From: Cellvibrionales bacterium
Lineage (GTDB): Bacteria; Pseudomonadota; Gammaproteobacteria; Pseudomonadales; JAHEGP01
Direction of reading: 5' to 3'
NCBI GenBank assembly: GCA_024645065.1
Contig: JAHEGP010000046.1
Coordinates: forward strand, 1 to 15,913
DNA length: 15,913 bases
Numbering within the stretch: the stretch's first letter is position 1; the number at the start of each line of letters is the position of its first letter. Below the pieces are notes generated by a model. That model did not search any database and was not told the DNA's origin. It saw only the letters and a list, made by a program, of their open reading frames with translations. Below, piece after piece: positions 5,983-13,133 of this stretch. The position numbers and the translations under genes are program-made.

Positions 5983-6981
5983 CTAACGCATAACCGCCTG
6001 CAGGCGCTGCTCCAGCCAGGGCAGGAAGTCGTCCCCAAAAACAGCATTTACAGCCAGGCACCAATGCCGCTCGTCAGCTATTTCTGTACATTTCACAGCA
6101 TCCTTCTCAGTCATGAGAATGATTTTCGCGTCATTAAAATCGATATCCTGCCGGGTGTAGGCAAAATGATCTGGAAACGCATGGGGAATGATATCAAAAC
6201 CCAGTCCGGTCAGCGTATCGAAAAACCGGCCCGGGTTGCCTATCCCTGCCAGCGCATGTACCGGTGTCCGCTGGTCGAGGGTATCGATGGGCTCACTGCG
6301 GCCGGAGGTCAACTGGAACAGGTGGGAGGGCTCAAGCCTGAAGCCGTAGGCATTCGATACGCCTGCCAATTCGCCGCCACCGTTCAGCACTACCGCATCC
6401 ACCGTTGCAAGCCGCTCAGGGGCCTCGCGCAGTGGCCCGGCCGGCAGGTAGTGACCGTTGCCGAAGCCGCGCTCACCGTCGACCACTGTCAACTCGATAT
6501 CGCGGTAGAGAGCATAATGTTGCATGCCATCGTCACTGACAATCACATCGCAATTGCTGATCTGGAGCAAGTGACGCACGGCTCGGGGTCTATCCGGGTC
6601 GATAACCACCGGGCAACCGGTGCGGCGATACAGCAGCAAGGGTTCGTCACCGCAGGCGGCAGCCGGCGTATCGGATTGCAGCAGCAGTGGTACAGAGGCG
6701 GGCTTGCCACCATAACCCCGCGCAACCACGCCGGGTTGATAGCCGAGGCCCTGCAAAAACTCCACCACCGCGATGACCACCGGAGTTTTTCCCGTGCCGC
6801 CGACGCTGATGTTACCGACAACGATAATCGGCACAGGGGGCTTCCAGATCGTATTAGTGGCAAGCTGATCGAGATATGCCCTGCGCCTGCGCCGGGCGAC
6901 CGCACCGAACACCCACGATACGGGCAACAGCAGGCTGGTCAACAGATTGTGGCCGTACCAGATTCGCTCTATTACCGCCAT
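5983..6981 (-). CDS. lpxK: Tetraacyldisaccharide 4'-kinase (lipid A 4'-kinase)
   Basis: This 332-residue enzyme phosphorylates the 4' position of the tetraacyl disaccharide to give lipid IVA, at the cytoplasmic face of the inner membrane. It begins with a hydrophobic N-terminal segment (about 11-28) that anchors LpxK to the membrane. The P-loop follows, GNISVGGTGKTP, with GGTGKT at 61-66. Other LpxK landmarks are ARGYGGK (87-93), SDDGMQH (149-155, the catalytic-aspartate region) and the GxxLPAGPLRE stretch (about 176-186). The ATG at 6981 has AGGTGA 7 nt upstream. It lies 46 bp after msbA, the canonical partner. The small Trm112-like gene often found between lpxK and kdsB in relatives is absent: only 16 bp separate the two. 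Confidence 0.97.
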   Translation of the reverse strand: MAVIERIWYGHNLLTSLLLPVSWVFGAVARRRRRAYLDQLATNTIWKPPVPIIVVGNISVGGTGKTPVVIAVVEFLQGLGYQPGVVARGYGGKPASVPLLLQSDTPAAACGDEPLLLYRRTGCPVVIDPDRPRAVRHLLQISNCDVIVSDDGMQHYALYRDIELTVVDGERGFGNGHYLPAGPLREAPERLATVDAVVLNGGGELAGVSNAYGFRLEPSHLFQLTSGRSEPIDTLDQRTPVHALAGIGNPGRFFDTLTGLGFDIIPHAFPDHFAYTRQDIDFNDAKIILMTEKDAVKCTEIADERHWCLAVNAVFGDDFLPWLEQRLQAVMR

Positions 6982-7027
6982 CGCTTGTCACCTGCCCGGC
7001 TGTTTCAGGCCGCTATATCCACGGCTG

Positions 7028-8857
7028 CTATAAATCGAGTTCGTCGTCTGGTTCCGCTTTGAAGTTACGCGCATGCAGGGCAGCATAATGCTGGCCCAGG
7101 GCCAACAATTCACCGTGATTACCACGTTCGACGATCCGCCCTCCCTCCATTACCAGGATCAGGTCGGCACTCTCGATGGTGGACAGACGATGGGCAATCA
7201 CCAGATTGGTGCGGTCCTCCATCACCGACTGCAAGGCTTCCTGGATATAAAATTCCGCCTTGTTATCCAGCGCCGATGTGGCTTCATCCAGGATCAACAC
7301 CGGAGCATCCTTGAGAATTGCGCGGGCGATAGCGAGTCGCTGGCGCTGTCCGCCGGAAAGCATAACGCCGTCTTCGCCGACCACTGTCTCCATCCCCCGG
7401 GGCAGTGCCGTGATGTACTCAATGGCATTTGCCGCTATTGCGGCTCTCTCCACCGCTTCACTGCTGGCGCCGGCAAGCCCGCCATAGGCTATGTTGTTAA
7501 ACACCGTATCGTTAAATAACGTGACCTGCTGGGTGACGATCGCGATCTGCTCACGCAAATCTGACAGTCGGTAGTCTTTGATATCCACATCATCCAGCAA
7601 TATTTCACCAGCTCCATACTCATAAAAACGAGCAATCAAACTCACAAGCGTTGATTTTCCGCTTCCGGACAACCCCACCAGAGCGACGGTCTCACCGGGC
7701 ATGGCAGTAAAGGAAATGTTACTGAGTACGTTTTGGGTGGAGCCTTCATAGGCAAAGCTGACATCTCGAAATTCAATTTTACCCCTGGCGCGTTGGGTGG
7801 TGTAGTGGCCATGATCTGGCTCATCTGGCGAGTCAATGAATTCATAAAGGTCCTCGCAGGCAGCGAGCCCCTTTTGGACGATTCCCAAAACTTCACTCAA
7901 TTGCCGGATCGGCTTGGCGAGCATACCCGCAGCACTGACGTAGGCCACAAACTCTCCCGCGGTCGAGCCGGTATTCCGATCTAGAGCCACCCAAACCAGG
8001 ACCGCCATAGCGGTCCATACCAGCATTTGGATTATGGGACTGCTGATGGCGCTGTAGAAAGCCATTTTCAAATTCTGGCGCAGGTTGTAATGACTCGATA
8101 CTTCAAACCGGGTCGATTCATAGTCCCTGCCGCCAAACAAGCGGACTTCCTTGTAGCCACCGATGGCCTCATTGGCGACCTGGGTAACATCACCCACCGA
8201 GTCCTGGATCTTGCGGCTGATTCGCCTGAATTGCTTGCCAACCCAGTTAACCAGCAAACCGATCACCGGCAGGACCACCATAAAGATCAGCGTCATTTCC
8301 CATTGCTTGTAAAACAGGTAAGCAAGCAATCCGATCGCATAAGTCCCTTCCCGAATAATGATTTTGATGGCATCGGTGGCAGCGCCGGTGACCTGGCTAA
8401 CATGATAGGTAACCTTGGCAAGCAGGTTACCGGTAGAGCTTTTATCGTAATAGCTGGAGGGAACTATGAGCATCTTGTCGAACACCTGACAGCGCAACTT
8501 GTGCACTATGGTGTTGGAGACTACAGACATGTAATAGTTGCCCAGGAAGTACCCGAAGCCGCGCATAATGGCAAGCATCAGCACCGAAACGGCGATCATC
8601 GCGTGCAGTGCCTTGGTGCTGGCATCTCCGCTACCAAAGTATCGCAGCATAAAACCGGACACGATGCCGGCGTCGACCCGCTCCTCCCCCGACAGGGTAT
8701 CGATCACGAATTGGCTCCAGTCGGCCACCAGCACCTGCGACGCTGAATACAGCAGGTAGCCGCAAATGCTCACTATGAATAGCGGCCACAGGTCGTCGAG
8801 ATTACTTAACAAACGGCGGTATATGCGCCAGTCACTCTGCCTGGACTGCTTGCTCAT
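7028..8857 (-). CDS. msbA: Lipid A export ATP-binding/permease protein MsbA
   Basis: This 609-residue homodimeric ABC exporter half-transporter flips core-lipid A across the inner membrane. The N-terminal six-helix domain occupies about 20-335. The nucleotide-binding domain has Walker A GLSGSGKST at 395-403, signature LSGGQRQR at 500-507, Walker B LILDEA at 521-526 and switch H556 (AHRLST). Compared with E. coli MsbA (582 residues, from memory), most of the extra length lies in the loop after TM1, about 54-86 (SGEERVD through FGSGDAS). The best start is ATG with AGGGTG upstream. exbD ends 24 bp before it and lpxK follows, fixing the role in the LPS pathway rather than drug export. Confidence 0.95.
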   Translation of the reverse strand: MSKQSRQSDWRIYRRLLSNLDDLWPLFIVSICGYLLYSASQVLVADWSQFVIDTLSGEERVDAGIVSGFMLRYFGSGDASTKALHAMIAVSVLMLAIMRGFGYFLGNYYMSVVSNTIVHKLRCQVFDKMLIVPSSYYDKSSTGNLLAKVTYHVSQVTGAATDAIKIIIREGTYAIGLLAYLFYKQWEMTLIFMVVLPVIGLLVNWVGKQFRRISRKIQDSVGDVTQVANEAIGGYKEVRLFGGRDYESTRFEVSSHYNLRQNLKMAFYSAISSPIIQMLVWTAMAVLVWVALDRNTGSTAGEFVAYVSAAGMLAKPIRQLSEVLGIVQKGLAACEDLYEFIDSPDEPDHGHYTTQRARGKIEFRDVSFAYEGSTQNVLSNISFTAMPGETVALVGLSGSGKSTLVSLIARFYEYGAGEILLDDVDIKDYRLSDLREQIAIVTQQVTLFNDTVFNNIAYGGLAGASSEAVERAAIAANAIEYITALPRGMETVVGEDGVMLSGGQRQRLAIARAILKDAPVLILDEATSALDNKAEFYIQEALQSVMEDRTNLVIAHRLSTIESADLILVMEGGRIVERGNHGELLALGQHYAALHARNFKAEPDDELDL

Positions 8858-8881
8858 AGATTCACCCTGGTTCCGGGGTTG

Positions 8882-9301
8882 TCATTGCTGCGCTGGCTGT
8901 TGAGTTGTAATACTCAGATGGAGAAAGCGAAGTTGGCCGGCGACATCCATCGCGGTGACCACCGCCTGGTGAGGCGTGAGTGCATCGGCTGTAATTACCA
9001 GTGGCAGTGAGCTGTCGCCACCAGAGAGTTCTACCAGCGCGGCTTTTAACACCTCGGGCTTATTATTCACCAGCGCCTTGCCATTTACCGCATACCTGCC
9101 ATCAGCGCCAATGGTTATTTCCAACTGTTCGGTTTGCAGTTCCTGGGCGACACCCTGCGCCTCGGGAAGGTCAACAGTCAGCCGGGTTTCCTTGGTAAAT
9201 GTGGTGGTCACCATAAAAAATATCAGCAACAGAAAAACCACATCGATCAGCGGCGTAAGGTTAATCTCCAGCTGAGCCTTGGTCTGGCGCTTGAACTTCA
9301 C
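8882..9301 (-). CDS. exbD: ExbD/TolR-family proton-channel protein
   Basis: This 139-residue biopolymer-transport protein has a single N-terminal transmembrane helix (about 17-36) and a periplasmic domain. The helix contains the ionisable residue D20 in NLTPLIDVVFLLLIFF, equivalent to the proton-path aspartate of ExbD and TolR. It would form a proton-motive-force motor with the overlapping exbB product. The start ATG overlaps the exbB stop as ATGA, indicating translational coupling. No TonB, TolA or receptor gene is nearby; instead the pair sits between comEC and msbA. The actual energised partner is unknown, so the symbol denotes the family only. Confidence 0.93.
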   Translation of the reverse strand: MKFKRQTKAQLEINLTPLIDVVFLLLIFFMVTTTFTKETRLTVDLPEAQGVAQELQTEQLEITIGADGRYAVNGKALVNNKPEVLKAALVELSGGDSSLPLVITADALTPHQAVVTAMDVAGQLRFLHLSITTQQPAQQ

Positions 9302-9933
9302 GACGCCTGTTTCTCTTTGTAATCGACTTTTCGCTCACCGTGCAGGGCATCTACCAGCTTGATTGTTTCCTGCTCCATGCTCACAACAATACTATCTATT
9401 CGGCGATTAAAATAGCGGAACATAATCATCGAGGGAATGGCGACGCACAGGCCCGCGGCTGTTGTGATCAATGCCTCGGATATTCCGCCGGCCAGGACGT
9501 TGGCATTGCCGGCCCCCTGCACCATTATTTCGGAAAACACCTTGATCATGCCAATCACCGTTCCCAACAAGCCCAGCAGGGGCGAGATGATCGCAATAGT
9601 ACCGAGGGTATCGATATAACGCTCGAGATCATGAACTACATGACCCGCCGCTTCCTCGATACTTTCTTTCATTACATCACGGCCATGGCGTGAGTTGCTC
9701 AAGCCGGTAGCCAGAATGCGCCCGAGAGGCGACGATTGGCGCAACTGCTTCATCCGGGCGGAGTCGAGCTGATTATTCTTTATCCAGCCCCAAACCTGGG
9801 CAAGCAGGTTTTCGGGGGCGACCCGCGCCGGGTTCAGAGTCCAGTATCGCTCTACGCAAATTGCCATGGCGACCACAGAGCACAGCATGATGGGCACCAT
9901 CAGCCAGCCACCGGCCTTCAAAAATTCGAACAC
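9298..9933 (-). CDS. exbB: ExbB/TolQ/MotA-family proton-channel protein
   Basis: This 211-residue inner-membrane protein has the three-helix topology of ExbB/TolQ: TM1 about 9-27, a large cytoplasmic loop, TM2 about 108-133 (SPLLGLLGTVIGMIKVF) and TM3 about 152-175 (ISEALITTAAGLCVAIPS). It would form the pentameric stator around the ExbD helix. I chose the GTG at 9933, preceded by an excellent AAAGGAGGT and giving FEFLKAGGWLMVP; the frame is open further to 10062, but that part overlaps comEC and is unlike the family. It follows comEC after 35 bp and overlaps exbD by 4 bp. Its partner system cannot be assigned from sequence. Confidence 0.94.
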   Translation of the reverse strand: MFEFLKAGGWLMVPIMLCSVVAMAICVERYWTLNPARVAPENLLAQVWGWIKNNQLDSARMKQLRQSSPLGRILATGLSNSRHGRDVMKESIEEAAGHVVHDLERYIDTLGTIAIISPLLGLLGTVIGMIKVFSEIMVQGAGNANVLAGGISEALITTAAGLCVAIPSMIMFRYFNRRIDSIVVSMEQETIKLVDALHGERKVDYKEKQAS

Positions 9934-9945
9934 TCGACCTCCTTT
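9934..9945 (-). promoter_or_regulatory. Near-consensus ribosome binding site of exbB
   Basis: The minus strand reads AAAGGAGGTCGA directly before the GTG at 9933, an almost perfect complement of the 16S 3' end. It decides the exbB start, and it is among the strongest such sites in the window. That would fit the higher ExbB than ExbD dose needed by these motors. Confidence 0.8.
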
Positions 9946-9968
9946 GCCCACGCAAAAACGCGGGAACT

Positions 9969-12404
9969 TTACCACATAAACGCAGCCTCCACAGCATTTC
10001 GCGGGGCCGACTGACAAGCTTGCGAGGATAGTCCTGTGTGCAGCGCAGCGACTAGCAGCCAACTGCGCTGGGAGGCTCCCGCCAAATTACAAGGATAGTT
10101 CTGCCAGTAGCGGGTGTAAAACCAGCGAAACGGCCTGTAACCACCTTGCCCATCGAAGTGCAATGCCCCGGCCTCGGCAGTTGTCACGACCACTCCCCCG
10201 AGTTCTCTATAGCGGTCGCTGACAGCCCTGGCGGGGTGACCAAAGCGATTGCGATAACCGACCGTCGCCACGGCCGTTGCCGGACGGGCAAACCAGGCAA
10301 AAGCATGTGAGGATGAGCTCAGGCTGCCGTGATGAGGAACCAGCAACACATCGCTGTGAAGTTCGGTCCCATGCCTGGCCACCAGGTCGCGTTCGACCGA
10401 ACGCTCGATATCCCCGGTCAGCAATACCCGCATTGAAGGGCTCTCAATGGCAATGACACAGGATTGGTTATTACTGTTTTTGGGCAGTGGCGTGCCGGGG
10501 TGGAGAACCCTGAAGATCACTCCGTCCCACCGCCACTGCATCCCGGCTCGACAAAATATATCCGGCACACCGGTGCTGGTTAATTCGCCAGGGGCCATCA
10601 CCTGCTGAATCCGGACCCCAGCCATGACACTGGCGACACCGCCACTGTGGTCACTGTCGCCATGACTGACGACCAATCGATCGATTTGGCTAATTCCGAG
10701 ACGACGCAGAAAAGGCAAGACGACGCTGCGGCCGGAATCATATCCTCCGTGGTAAGCTGGCCCGGCGTCATATAGCAACACATGGCCCGGTGTTTGCACA
10801 ACAATTGAAGTTCCCTGCCCGACATCCAACGCATAAATATCAAGTTCCTTGCTGGCTCTTGTGACGGGCATCAACAGGGGCAACAGCAGCACCGGCCACG
10901 CCATGCGACCGGGCAAGCCTCGTGGCAACAGGTACAACCACACACCAAGCAAAGCCAGCAATATCCCCGGCGCCGTCGCAAATAAATTGCCGAGAGACCA
11001 GGACTCGCTAATCGCCGAAACGCAGGAAAGTAACTGCCAGTAGGCTTTCACCAGCGCTGCGCAGCCTGCCAACAGCCCCAGTCCAAGCGGCTGGCACAAC
11101 GGCAAAGCCAGCAATGCTGCAAGGAGCAGCGGCACTATGACAAACCCGACCATTGGAATGGCAACCAGGTTGACCAGTGGCGCAACCAGGCTGGATTGAC
11201 CCAGTAGCAGGGCCATCAATGGACAAAGGGCTACCAGCAAACGCAACTGCAGGCCGAATCCCAGATTCCACCGCGACATCCCCTGGTTCTCGTAGCGGCG
11301 ACCGGAGGGAGCCAGCAATACCGCCACGGCACAGAAGGACAACCAGAATCCCGCATCGATAACCCCAAGGGGATCTCGCAGCAACACCACCAACAGTGCC
11401 AGGGCGAGCACATGAAACGCGGCAGTCTCACGGTTCAATAGCCGTGCCGAGAAATAAGCCACCAACATCAGCATGGCGCGCTGTGTTGGCACGGAAAAGC
11501 CCGCCAGCCCTGCATAGATAGCAGCCAGCAACAGGGCGCCGCAGTTCGCAAAATGCCTCGCCGCGCCAGATTGGACCCGGCTGGGTCGCAAGCTCCCAAG
11601 CAGGTAAAACAGCCCGAAACCCGCCGTGGCGCAGAGACCGATATGCAAACCGGATATCACCATCAGGTGAGCTGTTCCGGTGCTGGCCAACACCCGCCTC
11701 TGTTGCTGGCTCAACTGACTCTTTTCGCCTATCGCAAGAGCTTGTATCAAAGCGGAGGTGGGGTCGTCCCGGAAATGAGACTGCAGTTTGCGCTGATACC
11801 ATTGACGAACCGCGCCCAACCAAAAATGACCACCGCCCAAACACTGGTTGCGGGAGCTGTGGAGTACCCGACCGGTACCGCCAACACCGCGCGCCAAAAC
11901 CCACACTCGATAATCAAAAGTCCCGGGATTGGAAAGGCTGCGGGGTCTTTGCAACTCGACCTCGAGTTGCCAGCGCTGGTTCGCAGCCATCTCCGGCGCC
12001 CCACTCCAGGATAAGCTCAGGGCCAGGGGCCGGTTAAAGACCAATGTCCTGCCGCCATCGGTGACCTGGTCGATCAGCATTTCGAATCGAAGGCGCTCGC
12101 TACCGTCAGGGTTGACCGCGCGCTGCGGCAAATTGCGAACCACACCCTCTATTTGCAGGGGACGAAGCTCCCATGCCGCCGGGATTTCGACTGCCAGCAC
12201 TTGCTGCCCGCTATAGATATGCCACAGCAGACCAAGCAGGTACCACCCGGGCAGGATCAGTAGACGAAAGCGCAACAGCGCAAGGGCGAACAAAAAGATC
12301 GCAACAAGGTAATTCTCAGCCGGCAGGGCTGGCAAAAAAATGGCAGAAAAAACGCCCGCCGCGAACAGCACTATCCTTATGCTGGCTTGTTCCATAGAAT
12401 CCAT
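9969..12404 (-). CDS. comEC: DNA internalization-related competence protein ComEC/Rec2
   Basis: This 811-residue inner-membrane protein forms the channel that carries single-stranded DNA into the cytoplasm in natural transformation. Order of parts: N-terminal transmembrane helices and a DUF4131/OB-like region (about 10-190); the competence-family membrane core with TGTAHLMVISGLHIGL at 242-257 and helices to about 510; and a C-terminal metallo-beta-lactamase-like domain with HGDSDH at 581-586, TGDIE (D665) and PHHGS (H691-H692), the putative nuclease metal ligands. All metal ligands appear present. Starts at 12404 or at the in-frame ATG at 12395 (GGA 4 nt upstream) are both possible. The 5' leader contains a hairpin at 12414-12431. 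It heads the run exbB-exbD-msbA-lpxK-kdsB-murB. No pilus or other com genes are in the window. Confidence 0.95.
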   Translation of the reverse strand: MDSMEQASIRIVLFAAGVFSAIFLPALPAENYLVAIFLFALALLRFRLLILPGWYLLGLLWHIYSGQQVLAVEIPAAWELRPLQIEGVVRNLPQRAVNPDGSERLRFEMLIDQVTDGGRTLVFNRPLALSLSWSGAPEMAANQRWQLEVELQRPRSLSNPGTFDYRVWVLARGVGGTGRVLHSSRNQCLGGGHFWLGAVRQWYQRKLQSHFRDDPTSALIQALAIGEKSQLSQQQRRVLASTGTAHLMVISGLHIGLCATAGFGLFYLLGSLRPSRVQSGAARHFANCGALLLAAIYAGLAGFSVPTQRAMLMLVAYFSARLLNRETAAFHVLALALLVVLLRDPLGVIDAGFWLSFCAVAVLLAPSGRRYENQGMSRWNLGFGLQLRLLVALCPLMALLLGQSSLVAPLVNLVAIPMVGFVIVPLLLAALLALPLCQPLGLGLLAGCAALVKAYWQLLSCVSAISESWSLGNLFATAPGILLALLGVWLYLLPRGLPGRMAWPVLLLPLLMPVTRASKELDIYALDVGQGTSIVVQTPGHVLLYDAGPAYHGGYDSGRSVVLPFLRRLGISQIDRLVVSHGDSDHSGGVASVMAGVRIQQVMAPGELTSTGVPDIFCRAGMQWRWDGVIFRVLHPGTPLPKNSNNQSCVIAIESPSMRVLLTGDIERSVERDLVARHGTELHSDVLLVPHHGSLSSSSHAFAWFARPATAVATVGYRNRFGHPARAVSDRYRELGGVVVTTAEAGALHFDGQGGYRPFRWFYTRYWQNYPCNLAGASQRSWLLVAALHTGLSSQACQSAPRNAVEAAFMW

Positions 12405-12413
12405 TCATAATTG

Positions 12414-12431
12414 GCCCCCATCCATGGGGGC
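12414..12431 (-). promoter_or_regulatory. Hairpin covering the comEC ribosome-binding region
   Basis: GCCCCCAT (12414-12421) and ATGGGGGC (12424-12431) are perfect complements separated by two bases. On the comEC transcript the 3' arm carries the only G-rich run (GGGGG, 12415-12419) upstream of the ATG at 12404, so folding would hide it. The stem also contains an ATG (12425-12423) that opens a 6-codon frame (MDGGQL) whose TGA directly abuts the comEC ATG. The structure is clear; a translational-control role is inferred. Confidence 0.55.
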
Positions 12432-12494
12432 TTGCCATCGGTGAAAAGCAAAGCGCGCCGACTGTAAACTGACCAGCGCCCGGCTCCGGCCGTT

Positions 12495-12524
12495 GTTATA
12501 TTGTAATTACAAAAGCGCGGTGAA
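12495..12524 (-). promoter_or_regulatory. Candidate comEC promoter
   Basis: The minus strand shows TTCACC (12519-12524), an 18-bp spacer and TATAAC (12495-12500). Transcription would start near 12488, giving a leader of about 84 nt that ends in the 12414-12431 hairpin. The palindrome TTGTAATTACAA fills the -10-proximal half of the spacer, a usual operator position. The -35 match is weak, so confidence is limited. Confidence 0.45.
12501..12512. promoter_or_regulatory. Perfect 12-bp palindrome TTGTAATTACAA, candidate operator
   Basis: The dyad is perfect and lies in the divergent region between comEC and the DUF2062 gene, adjoining the candidate comEC -10. Its shape suits a dimeric helix-turn-helix repressor; I do not recognise a specific regulator. 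Confidence 0.45.
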
Positions 12525-12564
12525 ACTCTACACTGATCCCTCCAAACTCGGCACTTTGGCAATT

Positions 12565-12583
12565 AAAAAGACATTGTCTTTTT
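12565..12583. repeat. Perfect 19-bp palindrome upstream of the DUF2062 gene
   Basis: AAAAAGACA (12565-12573), a central T and TGTCTTTTT (12575-12583) form an exact dyad 25 bp before the ATG at 12609. As DNA it could bind a dimeric regulator. As plus-strand RNA it would be an A-U-rich hairpin (AAAAAGA/TCTTTTT around CATTG) just upstream of the start. On the minus strand it would lie upstream of the comEC promoter. Confidence 0.5.
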
Positions 12584-12608
12584 GTTTTTGGGTAAAACCG
12601 GGTCGATC

Positions 12609-13130
12609 ATGCCTCGCAAATTTTTCCAGCGTTTACTACCGCCAAGAGAAAGTCTGCAAAGTAGTCGCCACCTGAAAATTCTGGGTGAACTCCTGCATGA
12701 CAATAATTTGTGGCACCTGAATCGCCATTCTGCCTCGCTGGCTGTTTTTATCGGGCTGTTCTGCGCTTTCATGCCCATTCCCATGCAAATGTTGCTGGCG
12801 GCTGTCCTGGCCATTTTCCTGCACGCCAATTTGCCTATTTCCGTAGTGCTGGTGTGGATTTCCAACCCTTTTACCATGCCACCGCTGTTTTATGGCGCCT
12901 ACAGGCTCGGCGCTACGGTGATGGGCTTACCCGCAAAAAAAATCCACCTGCCGGTGGATTTACATTCCTTTGTCACCGAAATTGCCATGGTCTGGCAGCC
13001 CCTGCTTCTTGGCAGCCTGATTTGCGGGATATTCTTTGGCGCCGTGGGTTATGCCACGGTACAGATAGTCTGGAGAGTCGCGATTACACGCCAATGGCAG
13101 AAGCGCAATCAAGTGCGCAAACAGCGCTAG
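12609..13130 (+). CDS. DUF2062 family small membrane protein
   Basis: This 173-residue protein matches the DUF2062 pattern: a basic N terminus (MPRKFFQRLLPP), HSASLAVFIGLFCAFMPIP (about 40-58), then a helix pair with the hallmark ISNPFTMPP (84-92), a short soluble loop (about 105-125) and a final hydrophobic segment (about 130-155) before a strongly basic tail. Function is unknown; the family is predicted to lie in the inner membrane. The frame is open from a TTG at 12582, but the ATG at 12609 gives the usual N terminus. Its ribosome site is poor. It is the only plus-strand gene, divergent from comEC and convergent with lolE (3 bp between stop codons). I recall homologues between lolCDE and comEC in Pseudomonas. 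Confidence 0.9.
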   Translation: MPRKFFQRLLPPRESLQSSRHLKILGELLHDNNLWHLNRHSASLAVFIGLFCAFMPIPMQMLLAAVLAIFLHANLPISVVLVWISNPFTMPPLFYGAYRLGATVMGLPAKKIHLPVDLHSFVTEIAMVWQPLLLGSLICGIFFGAVGYATVQIVWRVAITRQWQKRNQVRKQR

Positions 13131-13133
13131 GGT

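Noticed and set aside
5887..7062. 391-codon plus-strand open frame opposite lpxK
   Set aside because: It mirrors lpxK and kdsB, whose motifs are clear on the minus strand; the plus frame has no domain features.
9934..10062. N-terminal extension of the exbB frame into comEC
   Set aside because: The near-consensus ribosome site directly before the GTG at 9933 and the family N terminus decide for the shorter protein.
12377..12562. 61-codon minus-strand ORF across the comEC leader
   Set aside because: Out of frame with comEC, overlaps the hairpin and palindrome, and shows no family features.
13105..13120. GCGCA/TGCGC inverted repeat near the end of the DUF2062 gene as a terminator
   Set aside because: Only five pairs, lies inside the coding sequence and has no following T run.
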